DNA from: Enterobacter asburiae
GTDB lineage: Bacteria; Pseudomonadota; Gammaproteobacteria; Enterobacterales; Enterobacteriaceae
Length of the DNA stretch: 64,000 nucleotides
Assembly (NCBI RefSeq): GCF_007035645.1
Contig: NZ_AP019632.1
Coordinates: 1,426,001-1,490,000, forward strand
Direction: 5' to 3'
This document shows, in pieces, positions 19,269 through 28,844 of the stretch (its first letter is position 1; every line of letters starts with the position of its first letter). The translations under genes and the position numbers were made by a program. Below the pieces are notes generated by a model, which was not told the DNA's origin, did no database searches, and worked only from the letters and a program-made list of their open reading frames with translations.

Positions 19269-20206
19269 TGAGCAGACGTGTTGCGACTATTACGCTGAAC
19301 CCGGCTTATGACCTGGTAGGATTTTGCCCGGAAATTGAGCGCGGCGAAGTCAACCTCGTGCGTACCACCGGCCTGCATGCTGCGGGCAAAGGGATTAACG
19401 TCGCGAAAGTGCTCAAGGATCTCGGTATCGACGTCACCGTGGGTGGATTCCTCGGTAAAGATAACCAGGATGGTTTCCAGCAGCTGTTCAGCGAGCTGGG
19501 CATTGCCAACCGTTTTCAGGTTGTTCAGGGCCGTACCCGCATCAACGTCAAGCTGACGGAGAAAGACGGTGAAGTGACCGATCTTAACTTCTCTGGCTTC
19601 GAAGTGACGCCGTCTGACTGGGAGCGTTTTGTTAACGACTCTCTGACCTGGCTTGGTCAGTTTGACATGGTCTGCGTCAGCGGCAGCCTGCCGTCCGGCG
19701 TGAGCCCGGAAGCGTTTACCGACTGGATGACGCGCCTGCGCAGCCAGTGCCCGTGCATTATTTTTGACAGCAGCCGCGACGCGCTGGTTGCCGGTCTGAA
19801 AGCCTCACCGTGGCTGGTGAAGCCGAATCGCCGCGAGCTGGAGATCTGGGCGGGTCGTAAGCTGCCGGAATTAAAAGATGTGATTGACGCTGCCCATGCG
19901 CTGCGCGAGCAGGGTATCGCTCACGTGGTTATCTCGCTTGGTGCAGAAGGAGCGTTGTGGGTTAACGCTTCTGGCGAATGGATCGCCAAACCGCCGTCGG
20001 TTGACGTTGTCAGCACCGTTGGCGCAGGGGATTCCATGGTTGGCGGCCTGATTTATGGTCTGCTGATGCGTGAATCCAGTGAACATACTTTACGTCTTGC
20101 CACTGCCGTTGCTGCCCTGGCCGTAAGCCAGAGCAATGTCGGTATTACCGATCGTACCCAGTTAGCCGCGATGATGGCGCGCGTTGACTTAAAACCTTTT
20201 AACTAA
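19268..20206 (+). CDS. fruK: 1-Phosphofructokinase FruK
   Basis: FruK phosphorylates fructose-1-phosphate to fructose-1,6-bisphosphate with ATP. The 312-residue protein is a PfkB/ribokinase family kinase. It has the N-terminal substrate block GKGINVAKVLKDLG and the C-terminal GAGDSMVGG motif with the catalytic Asp and anion hole. It overlaps fruB in TAATG, giving coupled translation, and is followed 16 bases on by fruA. Confidence 0.97.
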   Translation: MSRRVATITLNPAYDLVGFCPEIERGEVNLVRTTGLHAAGKGINVAKVLKDLGIDVTVGGFLGKDNQDGFQQLFSELGIANRFQVVQGRTRINVKLTEKDGEVTDLNFSGFEVTPSDWERFVNDSLTWLGQFDMVCVSGSLPSGVSPEAFTDWMTRLRSQCPCIIFDSSRDALVAGLKASPWLVKPNRRELEIWAGRKLPELKDVIDAAHALREQGIAHVVISLGAEGALWVNASGEWIAKPPSVDVVSTVGAGDSMVGGLIYGLLMRESSEHTLRLATAVAALAVSQSNVGITDRTQLAAMMARVDLKPFN

Positions 20207-20222
20207 CAGCAGGAGAGGAATA

Positions 20223-21908
20223 ATGAAAACGCTGCTGATCATTGACTCCGGTCTCGGACAGGCTCGCGCCTATATGGCGAAGACCTTGCTGGGAGCGGCG
20301 GCGAACAAAGCACATCTTGAGATCATTGATAACCCGGGCGATGCCGAACTGGTCATTGTCCTGGGCGACAACATCCCGGCTGACAGTGCGCTGAACGGCA
20401 AAAAAGTGTGGCTGGGCGATATTAATCGCGCGGTGGCACATCCGGAACTGTTCCTGAGCGAAGCGAAAGGGCACGCGTCTGTCTACAGCGCGCCTGTCGC
20501 GACGGCACCGGCTGCGGCCACGGGTCCGAAACGCGTTGTTGCGGTGACGGCCTGCCCGACGGGCGTGGCTCACACCTTTATGGCGGCTGAGGCCATTGAA
20601 ACCGAAGCGAAAAAACGCGGCTGGTGGGTTAAAGTTGAAACGCGCGGCTCCGTCGGTGCCGGCAACGCTATCACCCCTGAAGAAGTGGCTGAGGCCGATC
20701 TGGTGATTGTGGCGGCGGATATCGAAGTGGACCTGGCGAAATTTGCCGGTAAGCCAATGTACCGCACGTCTACCGGCCTGGCGCTGAAAAAGACCGCGCA
20801 GGAGTTTGATAAAGCGCTGGTGGAAGCGAAGCCGTATCAGGCAACCGGCGCGCGTCAAACCGCGACGGAAGGTAAGAAAGAGTCTGCAGGCGCTTATCGC
20901 CATCTGTTGACCGGTGTGTCTTACATGCTGCCGATGGTGGTTGCGGGTGGTCTGTGTATCGCCCTCTCGTTCGCATTTGGTATTACCGCGTTTAAAGAGC
21001 AAGGCACGCTGGCCGCTGCGTTAATGCAGATTGGCGGCGGATCCGCGTTCGCACTGATGGTCCCCGTTCTGGCAGGCTTTATTGCCTTCTCCATTGCTGA
21101 CCGTCCTGGCCTGACGCCGGGCCTTATCGGCGGTATGCTGGCCGTGAGCACCGGTTCTGGCTTTATCGGCGGTATTATTGCGGGCTTCCTGGCCGGTTAC
21201 GTCGCGAAGCTCATCAGCTCGAAGCTCAAGCTGCCGCAGAGTATGGAAGCGCTGAAACCGATTCTGATCATCCCGCTGATTTCCAGCCTGGTGGTCGGTC
21301 TGGCGATGATTTACCTGATTGGTAAGCCGGTTGCGGGCATCCTGGCGGGTCTGACCCACTGGCTGCAAACCATGGGTACCGCGAACGCGGTTCTGCTGGG
21401 CGCAATTCTCGGCGGCATGATGTGTACCGACATGGGTGGTCCGGTGAACAAAGCGGCGTACGCCTTTGGTGTTGGCCTGCTGAGTACCCAGACCTACGCA
21501 CCGATGGCAGCGATCATGGCGGCAGGTATGGTGCCTCCTCTGGCGCTCGGCCTGGCGACGATTATTGCCCGTCGTAAGTTCGATAAAGCACAGCAGGAAG
21601 GCGGTAAAGCGGCGCTGGTTCTGGGCTTGTGCTTCATCACCGAAGGGGCGATTCCGTTCGCAGCACGTGACCCAATGCGTGTACTGCCGTGCTGTATCGC
21701 GGGTGGGGCTGTGACCGGGGCGATCTCCATGGCGATTGGCGCGAAGCTGATGGCACCACACGGCGGTCTGTTCGTGCTGCTTATCCCTGGCGCCATCACG
21801 CCGGTGCTGGGCTACCTGCTGGCCATCGTTGCCGGTACGCTGGTGGCGGGTCTGTCATACGCGGTGCTGAAACGTCCTGAAGCGGAAGTCGTGGCGAAAG
21901 CAGCGTAA
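20223..21908 (+). CDS. fruA: Fructose-specific PTS EIIB'BC permease FruA
   Basis: FruA transports fructose across the inner membrane and phosphorylates it on C1. The 561-residue protein has an N-terminal B' domain (about 1-99) without the active Cys, then the EIIB domain with phospho-Cys111 in TACPTGVAHT. The EIIC membrane domain (about 220-555) has the conserved GGPVNKAAYAFG and ITEGAIPFAARDP segments. AGGAGAGGAATA precedes the ATG. Last gene of fruBKA, ended by a terminator shared with convergent nfo. Confidence 0.96.
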   Translation: MKTLLIIDSGLGQARAYMAKTLLGAAANKAHLEIIDNPGDAELVIVLGDNIPADSALNGKKVWLGDINRAVAHPELFLSEAKGHASVYSAPVATAPAAATGPKRVVAVTACPTGVAHTFMAAEAIETEAKKRGWWVKVETRGSVGAGNAITPEEVAEADLVIVAADIEVDLAKFAGKPMYRTSTGLALKKTAQEFDKALVEAKPYQATGARQTATEGKKESAGAYRHLLTGVSYMLPMVVAGGLCIALSFAFGITAFKEQGTLAAALMQIGGGSAFALMVPVLAGFIAFSIADRPGLTPGLIGGMLAVSTGSGFIGGIIAGFLAGYVAKLISSKLKLPQSMEALKPILIIPLISSLVVGLAMIYLIGKPVAGILAGLTHWLQTMGTANAVLLGAILGGMMCTDMGGPVNKAAYAFGVGLLSTQTYAPMAAIMAAGMVPPLALGLATIIARRKFDKAQQEGGKAALVLGLCFITEGAIPFAARDPMRVLPCCIAGGAVTGAISMAIGAKLMAPHGGLFVLLIPGAITPVLGYLLAIVAGTLVAGLSYAVLKRPEAEVVAKAA

Positions 21909-21920
21909 GCGATAAACCAC

Positions 21921-21957
21921 AAAAAAGCCGGGTTGCATTATGCACCCGGCTTTTTTT
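21921..21957. terminator. Bidirectional terminator between fruA and nfo
   Basis: GCCGGG-(T)-TGCA pairs with TGCA-CCCGGC around TTA with one bulged T. It is flanked by an A tract on the left and a T tract on the right, so it can terminate both converging genes. The nfo stop codon lies in the right flank. Confidence 0.85.
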
Positions 21958-22813
21958 ATGCCGCCTGTTCAGCGGTTTGCTGTGCCTTCAGCCAGGCAAT
22001 CTCTTCTGCCCAGATGTCCGGATTAATGGTTTCCAGCACCATCGGAATACCGTCGAAGCGGGCGTCCTGCATAATGAAGCGGAACGCATCGTGGCCAATG
22101 TTGCCTTCACCCAGGCTGTGGTGGCGGTCAACGCGGCTGCCAAAGGCGCTTTTCGCATCGTTTAAGTGCATTCCGCGCAGGTACTTAAAGCCAACAATGC
22201 GCTCGAACTCATCGAACGTGTTTTTCGTTGCCTCGGTTGTACGCAGGTCATAGCCGGCGGCAAACGCGTGGCAGGTATCAATGCACACGCCAACGCGGGA
22301 TTTATCCTCCACGCCGTCGATGATCGCCGCCAGATGTTCAAACCTAAAGCCGAGATTGCTGCCCTGACCGGCGGTATTCTCTATTACCGCGGTGACGCCT
22401 TTGGTCTTGTCCAGCGTGATGTTAATGGATTCGGCAATGCGCGCCAGGCAGGCATCTTCATCGATTTGCATCAGATGGCTGCCCGGATGGAAGTTCAGCA
22501 GCGTCAGCCCTAGCTGTTCGCAGCGCTGTACTTCATCAAGAAACGCCTCGCGAGATTTTTCCAGCGCCTCTTCAACCGGGTGACCGAGGTTGATCAGGTA
22601 GCTGTCGTGGGGAAGGATCTGGCCTGGCCCGTAGTGGTACTTCTCACAGGCGGCTTTGAAATCATCAATCACGTCAGCGGTGAGCGGCGCGGCGCGCCAC
22701 TGGCGCTGGTTTTTGGTGAACAGGGCGAAAGCGGTCGCCTCGATTTCGGCGGCGCGAATGGCGGCATTCGCAAGGCCACCTGCAGCGCTGACGTGCGCTC
22801 CAACATATTTCAT
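21956..22813 (-). CDS. nfo: Endonuclease IV Nfo
   Basis: Nfo cuts DNA 5' to abasic sites and removes 3' blocking groups in base excision repair. The 285-residue TIM barrel equals E. coli Nfo. The zinc ligands are in place: His69 (LPHDSY), His109 (NFHPGSH), Glu145 (VIENTAG), Asp179 and His182 ([13 protein letters not shown]). In E. coli it is SoxRS-induced. Its Shine-Dalgarno (AGCAGGAG) is the 3' arm of the terminator hairpin that ends yeiH, only 7 T residues before the ATG. Start at 22813 is fixed by [13 protein letters not shown]. Confidence 0.97.
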   Translation of the reverse strand: MKYVGAHVSAAGGLANAAIRAAEIEATAFALFTKNQRQWRAAPLTADVIDDFKAACEKYHYGPGQILPHDSYLINLGHPVEEALEKSREAFLDEVQRCEQLGLTLLNFHPGSHLMQIDEDACLARIAESINITLDKTKGVTAVIENTAGQGSNLGFRFEHLAAIIDGVEDKSRVGVCIDTCHAFAAGYDLRTTEATKNTFDEFERIVGFKYLRGMHLNDAKSAFGSRVDRHHSLGEGNIGHDAFRFIMQDARFDGIPMVLETINPDIWAEEIAWLKAQQTAEQAA

Positions 22814-22863
22814 AAAAAAACTCCTGCTAACCCGAAACGCTTATGATAGCGGGTTAGCAGGAG
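22814..22863 (-). terminator. yeiH terminator hairpin that contains the nfo ribosome-binding site
   Basis: On the minus strand a perfect 14-bp stem (22850-22863 with 22821-22834) around a 15-base loop is followed by seven T residues (A's at 22814-22820) and then directly the nfo ATG at 22813. The downstream arm ends AGCAGGAG, the nfo Shine-Dalgarno. So it looks like an intrinsic terminator for yeiH whose folding would also hide the nfo start. Confidence 0.8.
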
Positions 22864-22877
22864 AAGGACGAAATGGT

Positions 22878-23924
22878 TTATGCCATCAGGCTATGGACCG
22901 CGAGGTTAATCGCACCGCCCCCGACAATCAGCCAGATGAAGAGCACCAGCGCCATCAGCAGCGGTTTGGCACCGGCTTTTTTCAGCGCGCTGACGTGTGT
23001 GGTGACCCCCAGCGCCGCCATGGCCATCGCCAGCAGCACGGTATCCAGCGTCACCAGCATATCCACCACCGCTTTCGGCAGCAGGTGGAAGGAGTTAAAG
23101 ATAGCGACCACGATGAACAGGATCGCAAACCACGGAATGGTGATTTTGCTTTTCTCGCTGCCGCCTGCCGGTGCTAGCTGCTTAACCCGCGCCGCGAGGA
23201 AAATCAGGAACGGCGCCAGCATCATTACGCGCAGCATTTTGGCAATCACCGCCGCGTTTTCGGCTTCCGGGTTAATGGCATGTCCTGCCGCCACCACCTG
23301 GGCCACTTCGTGCATGGTCGAACCGATATAGATGCCGTAGGTTTCCGGGCTGAACCAGTGGGCCACCAGCAGATACATGGCCGGGTAGAGGAAGATTGCC
23401 AGCGTACCGAAGATCACCACCGTCGCCACCGCCACGGTCACCTTGCTGGCTTCGGCTTTAACGACGGGCTCTGTTGCCAGCACCGCCGCGGCCCCACAGA
23501 TACTGCTCCCGGCACCGATCAGCCAGCTGGTTTGCTTATCCAGGCCAAATATTTTCTGGCCAATAAAGCAGGCCAGCAAAAAGGTGCTGGTCAGGGTCAG
23601 GACGTCGATAGCGATTCCGCTCACGCCCACGTCCGCAATCTGCGAAAAGGTGAGACGGAAGCCGTAAAGGATGATCCCGAGACGCAGCAGGTGCTGTTTG
23701 GCAAAGATCACGCCGCCGTCGCAGGATTTCCAGATGTGCGGGTAAACGGTATTTCCCACGACCATGCCCAGCAAAATGGCCAGCGTCAACGCGCTAAAAC
23801 CTGCGCCCGCGATAGCCGGGATGCTGCCGCCCCATAGCGCTACGGCGGTCACTGCTGCGCTAAGCGCGAGACCCGGCACGAAGTGCCACACTGTACGATG
23901 ATGTTGTAAGGTGATTTCTGACAT
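22878..23924 (-). CDS. yeiH: UPF0324 family inner-membrane protein YeiH
   Basis: A 348-residue multi-pass membrane protein (about ten hydrophobic segments) of the UPF0324/PSE family, E. coli YeiH being 349. Family motifs include the ICGAAAVLATEPV stretch and GSTMHEVAQVVAAG. The substrate is not established with certainty. It is divergent from the LysR regulator gene yeiE across 97 bases that contain a clear LysR-type box, so YeiE probably controls it. Upstream of nfo with a terminator hairpin between. Confidence 0.92.
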   Translation of the reverse strand: MSEITLQHHRTVWHFVPGLALSAAVTAVALWGGSIPAIAGAGFSALTLAILLGMVVGNTVYPHIWKSCDGGVIFAKQHLLRLGIILYGFRLTFSQIADVGVSGIAIDVLTLTSTFLLACFIGQKIFGLDKQTSWLIGAGSSICGAAAVLATEPVVKAEASKVTVAVATVVIFGTLAIFLYPAMYLLVAHWFSPETYGIYIGSTMHEVAQVVAAGHAINPEAENAAVIAKMLRVMMLAPFLIFLAARVKQLAPAGGSEKSKITIPWFAILFIVVAIFNSFHLLPKAVVDMLVTLDTVLLAMAMAALGVTTHVSALKKAGAKPLLMALVLFIWLIVGGGAINLAVHSLMA

Positions 23925-23976
23925 AACCTTCTCCTTTGTCTGGCTAAAGGTTACGGTGCTCTGGCTTAAAAATAAA

Positions 23977-24000
23977 ATTGATTATATACTTATAATCAAT
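23977..24000. promoter_or_regulatory. LysR-type operator between yeiH and yeiE
   Basis: ATTGATTATA (23977-23986) and TATAATCAAT (23991-24000) are exact inverted repeats 4 bases apart. The centre fits the T-N11-A LysR box. It lies 22 bases before the yeiE ATG, as for an autoregulated divergent LysR pair. Confidence 0.75.
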
Positions 24001-24021
24001 CTATATAAGTGGTAAGCAACC

Positions 24022-24888
24022 ATGCACATTACATTGCGTCAGCTGGAAGTGTTTGCCGAGGTGCTGAAAAGCGGCTCGACGACCCAGGCGTCACAAATGC
24101 TGGCGCTCTCGCAGTCTGCGGTCAGCGCGGCGTTGACCGATCTTGAAGGGCAGCTGGGCGTGCAGCTGTTCGACAGGGTAGGGAAGAGACTAGTGGTCAA
24201 CGAGCACGGTCGTCTTCTTTATCCACGCGCGCTGGCGCTGCTGGAGCAGGCTATCGAAATCGAGCAGCTGTTCCGCGAAGACAACGGCGCGATCCGCGTC
24301 TACGCCAGCAGCACCATTGGGAACTACATTCTGCCGGAAGTGATTGCCCGCTACCGCCGGGATTTCCCGACCCTGCCGCTGGAGATGAGCGTGGGTAACA
24401 GCCAGGACGTTATCAACGCGGTGATTGATTTCCGCGTGGATATCGGCCTCATCGAAGGACCCTGCCATAACGTCGATATCATTGCCGAGCCCTGGCTGGA
24501 GGATGAGCTGGTGGTGTTTGCGTCCCCGGCTTCGTCGTTATTGCAGGGCGAGGTGACGCTGGAGCGCCTGGCGCAGGCGCAGTGGATCCTGCGCGAGCAG
24601 GGCTCCGGCACGCGTGAAATTGTCGATTATCTGCTGCTTTCCCATCTGCCGCATTTCCAGTTAGGGATGGAGCTTGGGAACTCTGAGGCTATCAAGCACG
24701 CGGTGCGTCATGGCCTGGGGATCAGCTGTCTTTCCCGGCGCGTCATTGCCGAACAGCTTGAGACGGGGTCGCTGGTTGAAATCCCGGTTCCGTTGCCGAA
24801 ACTGGTGCGCACGCTATGGTGCATCCATCACCGTCAGAAACACCTTTCCAGCTCTCTGCAGCGTTTTCTGCGCTACTGCGCCATTTAA
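24022..24888 (+). CDS. yeiE: LysR family transcriptional regulator YeiE
   Basis: A 288-residue LysR-type regulator. The N-terminal winged helix-turn-helix (residues 1-62) contains [21 protein letters not shown] and the recognition helix [13 protein letters not shown]. The C-terminal substrate-binding fold (about 90-288) includes the [15 protein letters not shown] block. In Salmonella and Cronobacter YeiE affects motility, sulfite and iron responses; here its most obvious target is divergent yeiH. A REP element follows the stop by 5 bases. Confidence 0.93.
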   Translation: MHITLRQLEVFAEVLKSGSTTQASQMLALSQSAVSAALTDLEGQLGVQLFDRVGKRLVVNEHGRLLYPRALALLEQAIEIEQLFREDNGAIRVYASSTIGNYILPEVIARYRRDFPTLPLEMSVGNSQDVINAVIDFRVDIGLIEGPCHNVDIIAEPWLEDELVVFASPASSLLQGEVTLERLAQAQWILREQGSGTREIVDYLLLSHLPHFQLGMELGNSEAIKHAVRHGLGISCLSRRVIAEQLETGSLVEIPVPLPKLVRTLWCIHHRQKHLSSSLQRFLRYCAI

Positions 24889-24892
24889 CGTT

Positions 24893-24922
24893 TCCCGGTG
24901 GCGCTTCGCTTACCGGGGCTAC
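24893..24922. repeat. REP element after yeiE
   Basis: CCCGGT and ACCGGG flank the core GGCGCTTCGCTT, the same family as the REP pair after uxuA. Confidence 0.75.
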
Positions 24923-24956
24923 GCGCGCCTGTCACCCCACGTTTTTATGCTTTACT

Positions 24957-25034
24957 TATAATCCTGGCCGAGTCATGAAGCTCTCTTATAACTGAGTATT
25001 TCTGCCGGAAGGAACGCGGATCGTCTGCTACAAT
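24957..25034 (+). promoter_or_regulatory. Candidate lysP promoter region
   Basis: A consensus -10 TATAAT is at 24957-24962, and an extended -10 TGCTACAAT at 25026-25034. Neither has a clear -35, as expected for an activated promoter; E. coli lysP needs ArgP. I cannot decide which is used. Confidence 0.35.
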
Positions 25035-25068
25035 CGCGCCTCATTTATTAAATGGACAGCATTTTCAT

Positions 25069-26538
25069 ATGGTTTCAGAAATTAAAACCACAGAAGCGCC
25101 CACGCTACGTCGTGAACTCAAGGCGCGTCACCTGACGATGATCGCCATTGGCGGCTCAATCGGAACAGGTCTTTTCGTTGCCTCTGGCGCAACGATTTCG
25201 GCAGCCGGCCCGGGTGGGGCGCTCTTCTCTTATATCCTGATTGGCCTGATGGTGTACTTCCTGATGACCAGTCTCGGCGAACTGGCCGCGTACATGCCGG
25301 TATCCGGTTCGTTCTCGACCTACGGTCAAAAATACGTTGAAGAAGGCTTCGGCTTCGCGCTGGGCTGGAACTACTGGTACAACTGGGCGGTCACTATCGC
25401 CGTTGACCTTGTCGCCGCACAGCTGGTGATGAACTGGTGGTTCCCGGATACGCCGGGCTGGATCTGGAGCGCCCTGTTCCTGGCCGTCATCTTCCTGCTG
25501 AACTACATCTCCGTGCGCGGTTTCGGCGAAGCGGAATACTGGTTCTCTTTGATCAAAGTGGCAACCGTCATCATCTTTATCGTCGTCGGTGTGGCGATGA
25601 TCGTTGGTATTTTCAAAGGCGCAGAACCTGCGGGCTGGAGTAACTGGGCGATAGGCGATGCGCCGTTTGCCGGTGGCCTTTCGGCGATGATTGGCGTGGC
25701 GATGATTGTCGGCTTCTCCTTCCAGGGGACCGAGCTGATTGGTATCGCCGCCGGTGAGTCAGAGAATCCGGAGAAAAATATTCCGCGTGCGGTCCGTCAG
25801 GTATTCTGGCGTATCCTGCTGTTCTATGTGTTCGCGATCCTGATTATCAGCCTGATCATCCCGTACACCGATCCAAGCCTGCTGCGTAATGACGTAAAAG
25901 ACATTAGCGTCAGCCCGTTCACGCTGGTCTTCCAGCACGCCGGTCTGCTTTCGGCCGCGGCGGTGATGAACGCCGTTATCCTGACCGCAGTGCTTTCAGC
26001 CGGTAACTCCGGGATGTACGCGTCCACCCGTATGCTCTACACGCTGGCATGCGACGGTAAGGCGCCGCGTATCTTTGCGAAACTGTCCCGTGGCGGTGTG
26101 CCGCGTAACGCGCTGTACGCCACAACGGTGATTGCCGGTCTGTGCTTCCTGACCTCCATGTTTGGCAACCAGACGGTGTACCTGTGGCTGCTTAACACGT
26201 CCGGGATGACGGGCTTTATTGCCTGGCTGGGGATTGCTATTAGCCACTACCGTTTCCGCCGTGGTTTCGTCAAGCAGGGCCACGATATTAACTCGCTGCC
26301 GTATCGCTCCGGTTTCTTCCCGCTGGGTCCTATTTTCGCCTTCATTCTGTGCCTGATCATTACGCTGGGACAGAACTATGAAGCGTTCCTGGCGGACACC
26401 ATTGACTGGGGCGCCGTGACGGCGACCTACATTGGTATTCCGCTGTTCCTCGTCATCTGGTTTGGCTACAAGCTGACGAAAGGAACAAAATTCGTTCGCT
26501 ACAGTGAAATGGAATTCCCGGAACGATTTAAACAATAA
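25069..26538 (+). CDS. lysP: Lysine-specific permease LysP
   Basis: LysP is a proton-coupled L-lysine importer and also a co-sensor that restrains CadC in E. coli. The 489-residue, 12-helix protein belongs to the amino acid permease (APC/AAT) family. Signature GGSIGTGLFVASG lies near residues 27-39, and GFSFQGTELIGIAAGES in the middle. Length equals E. coli LysP. In E. coli transcription needs ArgP and is lowered by lysine. The Shine-Dalgarno is weak (TGGACAGC, some 10 bases before the ATG). An intrinsic terminator follows. Confidence 0.96.
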   Translation: MVSEIKTTEAPTLRRELKARHLTMIAIGGSIGTGLFVASGATISAAGPGGALFSYILIGLMVYFLMTSLGELAAYMPVSGSFSTYGQKYVEEGFGFALGWNYWYNWAVTIAVDLVAAQLVMNWWFPDTPGWIWSALFLAVIFLLNYISVRGFGEAEYWFSLIKVATVIIFIVVGVAMIVGIFKGAEPAGWSNWAIGDAPFAGGLSAMIGVAMIVGFSFQGTELIGIAAGESENPEKNIPRAVRQVFWRILLFYVFAILIISLIIPYTDPSLLRNDVKDISVSPFTLVFQHAGLLSAAAVMNAVILTAVLSAGNSGMYASTRMLYTLACDGKAPRIFAKLSRGGVPRNALYATTVIAGLCFLTSMFGNQTVYLWLLNTSGMTGFIAWLGIAISHYRFRRGFVKQGHDINSLPYRSGFFPLGPIFAFILCLIITLGQNYEAFLADTIDWGAVTATYIGIPLFLVIWFGYKLTKGTKFVRYSEMEFPERFKQ

Positions 26539-26556
26539 CCGCACTTCCTCTCTTTT

Positions 26557-26585
26557 AACCCGCTCAATCGAGCGGGTTTTTTTAT
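26557..26585 (+). terminator. Intrinsic terminator after lysP
   Basis: AACCCGCT (26557-26564) pairs with AGCGGGTT (26571-26578), followed by a T tract. Confidence 0.88.
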
Positions 26586-26628
26586 TCCCGCATTCTGATA
26601 CAAAGATATATTTCTTAACAATTTAATT

Positions 26629-26647
26629 GATAATAATTATCGTTTGC
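26629..26647 (+). promoter_or_regulatory. Fur box upstream of cirA
   Basis: GATAATAATTATCGTTTGC matches the 19-base Fur consensus (GATAATGATTATCATTATC) at most positions. It lies 116 bases before the cirA ATG. A second partial match runs into the next 12 bases (TTATCGTTATCA), suggesting overlapping Fur dimers. Confidence 0.8.
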
Positions 26648-26762
26648 TTTATCGTTATCAAAAATAAGCGTGTCACCGACCCACCTCAGATGTGGGCGGC
26701 AAGGAAGACGCTGTGAGCAATGATGATTTGATTTAGTTGTATTTACCTCATGGAGATATGGA

Positions 26763-28733
26763 ATGTTTAGGTTGAATCCCTTCGTCAGGGGAGGACTTTG
26801 TGCGTCCGCAATGTCCCTGGCCCTGCCTGTTATCGCAGCGGAATCCGGCGACACAATGGTTGTAACGGCCTCCGCGACCGAGCAAAACCTGAAAGACGCC
26901 CCGGCAAGCATCAGCGTGATTACCCAGGAAGATTTGCAGCGCAAACCCGTTCAGAATCTGAAAGATGTGTTACGGGAGGTGCCGGGCGTTCAGCTCACGA
27001 GCGAAGGGGACAACCGTAAAGGGGTAAGTATTCGTGGACTGGACAGCAGCTATACGCTGATCCTGATCGACGGCAAGCGCGTCAACTCGCGTAACGCGGT
27101 ATTCCGCCATAATGATTTCGACCTCAACTGGGTGCCGGTTGACGCCATCGAACGAATCGAAGTGGTGCGCGGACCGATGTCTTCTCTTTACGGTTCCGAT
27201 GCGCTGGGCGGCGTGGTGAACATTATCACCAAAAAAATCGGCCAGAAATGGACGGGCACCCTGAGCGCCGATTCCACGATTCAGGAGCACCGCGACCGTG
27301 GAGACACCTACAACGGTCAGTTCTATACCAGCGGTCCGCTGGTGGACGGCCTGCTGGGGCTGAAAGCCTACGGTAGCCTCGCGAAGCGTGAGAAAGACGG
27401 TCAGCAGAAGTCCTCTACCACGGCGAGTGGTGAAACGCCGCGCATTGAGGGCTTCACCAGCCGCGATGCGAATGTGGAGTTCGCCTGGACACCGTCTGAA
27501 AACCACGACTTTACGGCGGGCTACGGCTTCGACCGTCAGGATCGCGACTCGGATTCCCTCGATAAAAACCGCCTTGAGCGTCAGAACTACTCTCTCAGCC
27601 ACAACGGCCGTTGGGGCGTCGGCAACAGCGAGCTGAAGGTTTACGGCGAAAAGGTGGATAACAAAAACCCGGGCAACAGCAATCCGATCACCTCCGAGAG
27701 CAACGCGGTGGACGGGAAATACGTGCTGCCTCTGGGCGAAATCAACCAGCTGCTGACCTTCGGCGGGGAATGGCGTCACGATAAGCTGAAGGATCCGGTC
27801 AACCTGACGGGCGGTTCCAGCAGCAGTACCTCGACAAGCCAGTATGCCCTGTTCCTTGAAGATGAGTGGCGTATCTTTGAACCTCTGGCGCTGACCACCG
27901 GCATCCGTATGGATGACCATGATACCTACGGCGACCACTGGAGCCCGCGAGCCTATCTGGTTTACAACGCGACCGATACCGTAACGGTGAAAGGGGGCTG
28001 GGCTACCGCGTTTAAAGCGCCGTCACTGCTCCAGCTGAGCCCGGACTGGGTCACCGGCTCGTGTCGCGGTGCCTGTGAGATTGTCGGTAACCCGGATCTA
28101 AAACCGGAAACCAGCGAAAGCTTTGAATTCGGTCTGTACTACAGCGGGGAAGAGGGCTGGTTAGAGGGCGTGCAGGCCAGCGTTACCACCTTCCAGAATA
28201 ACGTGGATGATCGCATCAGCATCAGCCGTACGGCCAATGCGAAACAGGCGCAGGGCTACCCTAACTACGTTGGCCTGAATGCGGACGGTGAACCAATTTT
28301 CCGCTACTACAACGTTAACAAGGCGCGTATCCGCGGGGTGGAGACCGAGCTGAAACTCCCGCTGGCGGACGACTGGAAACTGACCCTGAACTACACCTAC
28401 AACGACGGCCGTGACATCAGCAACGGCGGCAACAAGCCGCTGTCCGATCTGCCGTTCCACACCGCCAACGGTACCGTTGACTGGAAGGCGACGCAGGACT
28501 GGTCGTTCTACGTTCAGGGCAACTACACCGGTGAGAAACGCGCGCTGACCAGCAGTGCACCAACGCCGGGTGGCTATGTCATCTGGAATACCGGCGCCGC
28601 GTGGCAGGCGACGAAAAGCGTGAAGCTGCGCGCGGGCGTGCAGAACCTGCTGGATAAAGATCTGAGCCGTGACGATTACAGCTATACGGAAGACGGCCGT
28701 CGCTACTTTGTCGGTGTGGATTACAAGTTCTGA
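26763..28733 (+). CDS. cirA: Catecholate siderophore / colicin I receptor CirA
   Basis: CirA is a TonB-dependent outer-membrane receptor for linear catecholates such as dihydroxybenzoylserine; it is also the entry point for colicins Ia/Ib and catechol-linked cephalosporins. The 656-residue precursor has a signal peptide ending PVIAA, a TonB box DTMVVTAS just after it, a plug domain (about 45-150, with [19 protein letters not shown]) and a 22-strand barrel ending in aromatic YKF. The ATG at 26763 follows TGGAGATATGGA. Fur box upstream and terminator downstream. Slightly shorter than E. coli CirA (663). Confidence 0.95.
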   Translation: MFRLNPFVRGGLCASAMSLALPVIAAESGDTMVVTASATEQNLKDAPASISVITQEDLQRKPVQNLKDVLREVPGVQLTSEGDNRKGVSIRGLDSSYTLILIDGKRVNSRNAVFRHNDFDLNWVPVDAIERIEVVRGPMSSLYGSDALGGVVNIITKKIGQKWTGTLSADSTIQEHRDRGDTYNGQFYTSGPLVDGLLGLKAYGSLAKREKDGQQKSSTTASGETPRIEGFTSRDANVEFAWTPSENHDFTAGYGFDRQDRDSDSLDKNRLERQNYSLSHNGRWGVGNSELKVYGEKVDNKNPGNSNPITSESNAVDGKYVLPLGEINQLLTFGGEWRHDKLKDPVNLTGGSSSSTSTSQYALFLEDEWRIFEPLALTTGIRMDDHDTYGDHWSPRAYLVYNATDTVTVKGGWATAFKAPSLLQLSPDWVTGSCRGACEIVGNPDLKPETSESFEFGLYYSGEEGWLEGVQASVTTFQNNVDDRISISRTANAKQAQGYPNYVGLNADGEPIFRYYNVNKARIRGVETELKLPLADDWKLTLNYTYNDGRDISNGGNKPLSDLPFHTANGTVDWKATQDWSFYVQGNYTGEKRALTSSAPTPGGYVIWNTGAAWQATKSVKLRAGVQNLLDKDLSRDDYSYTEDGRRYFVGVDYKF

Positions 28734-28751
28734 TGCGGCCAGGGTAAAAGC

Positions 28752-28778
28752 AAAACGGCAACGTAAGTTGCCGTTTTT
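28752..28778 (+). terminator. Intrinsic terminator after cirA
   Basis: AAAACGGCAAC and GTTGCCGTTTT enclose GTAA and run into T. The A-rich left side also allows termination of convergent yeiG. Confidence 0.85.
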
Positions 28779-28788
28779 AGTATTTGTT

Positions 28789-28821
28789 CCCTCTCCCTGT
28801 GGGAGAGGGCCAGGGTGAGGG
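28789..28821. repeat. GC-rich palindromic repeat (CCCTCTCCC family), copy 1
   Basis: CCCTCTCCC/GGGAGAGGG form a hairpin, followed by CAGGGTGAGGG and GCATCAGAGCGCACA. The reverse complement is closely similar to the copy at 56392-56425, including the flanking CTGATGCCCTCACC. It lies between convergent cirA and yeiG. Confidence 0.75.
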
Positions 28822-28844
28822 CATCAGAGCGCACACACTCGCAC

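Noticed and set aside
26970..27938. A 322-codon open frame on the minus strand
   Set aside because: Antisense to cirA, with no family features.
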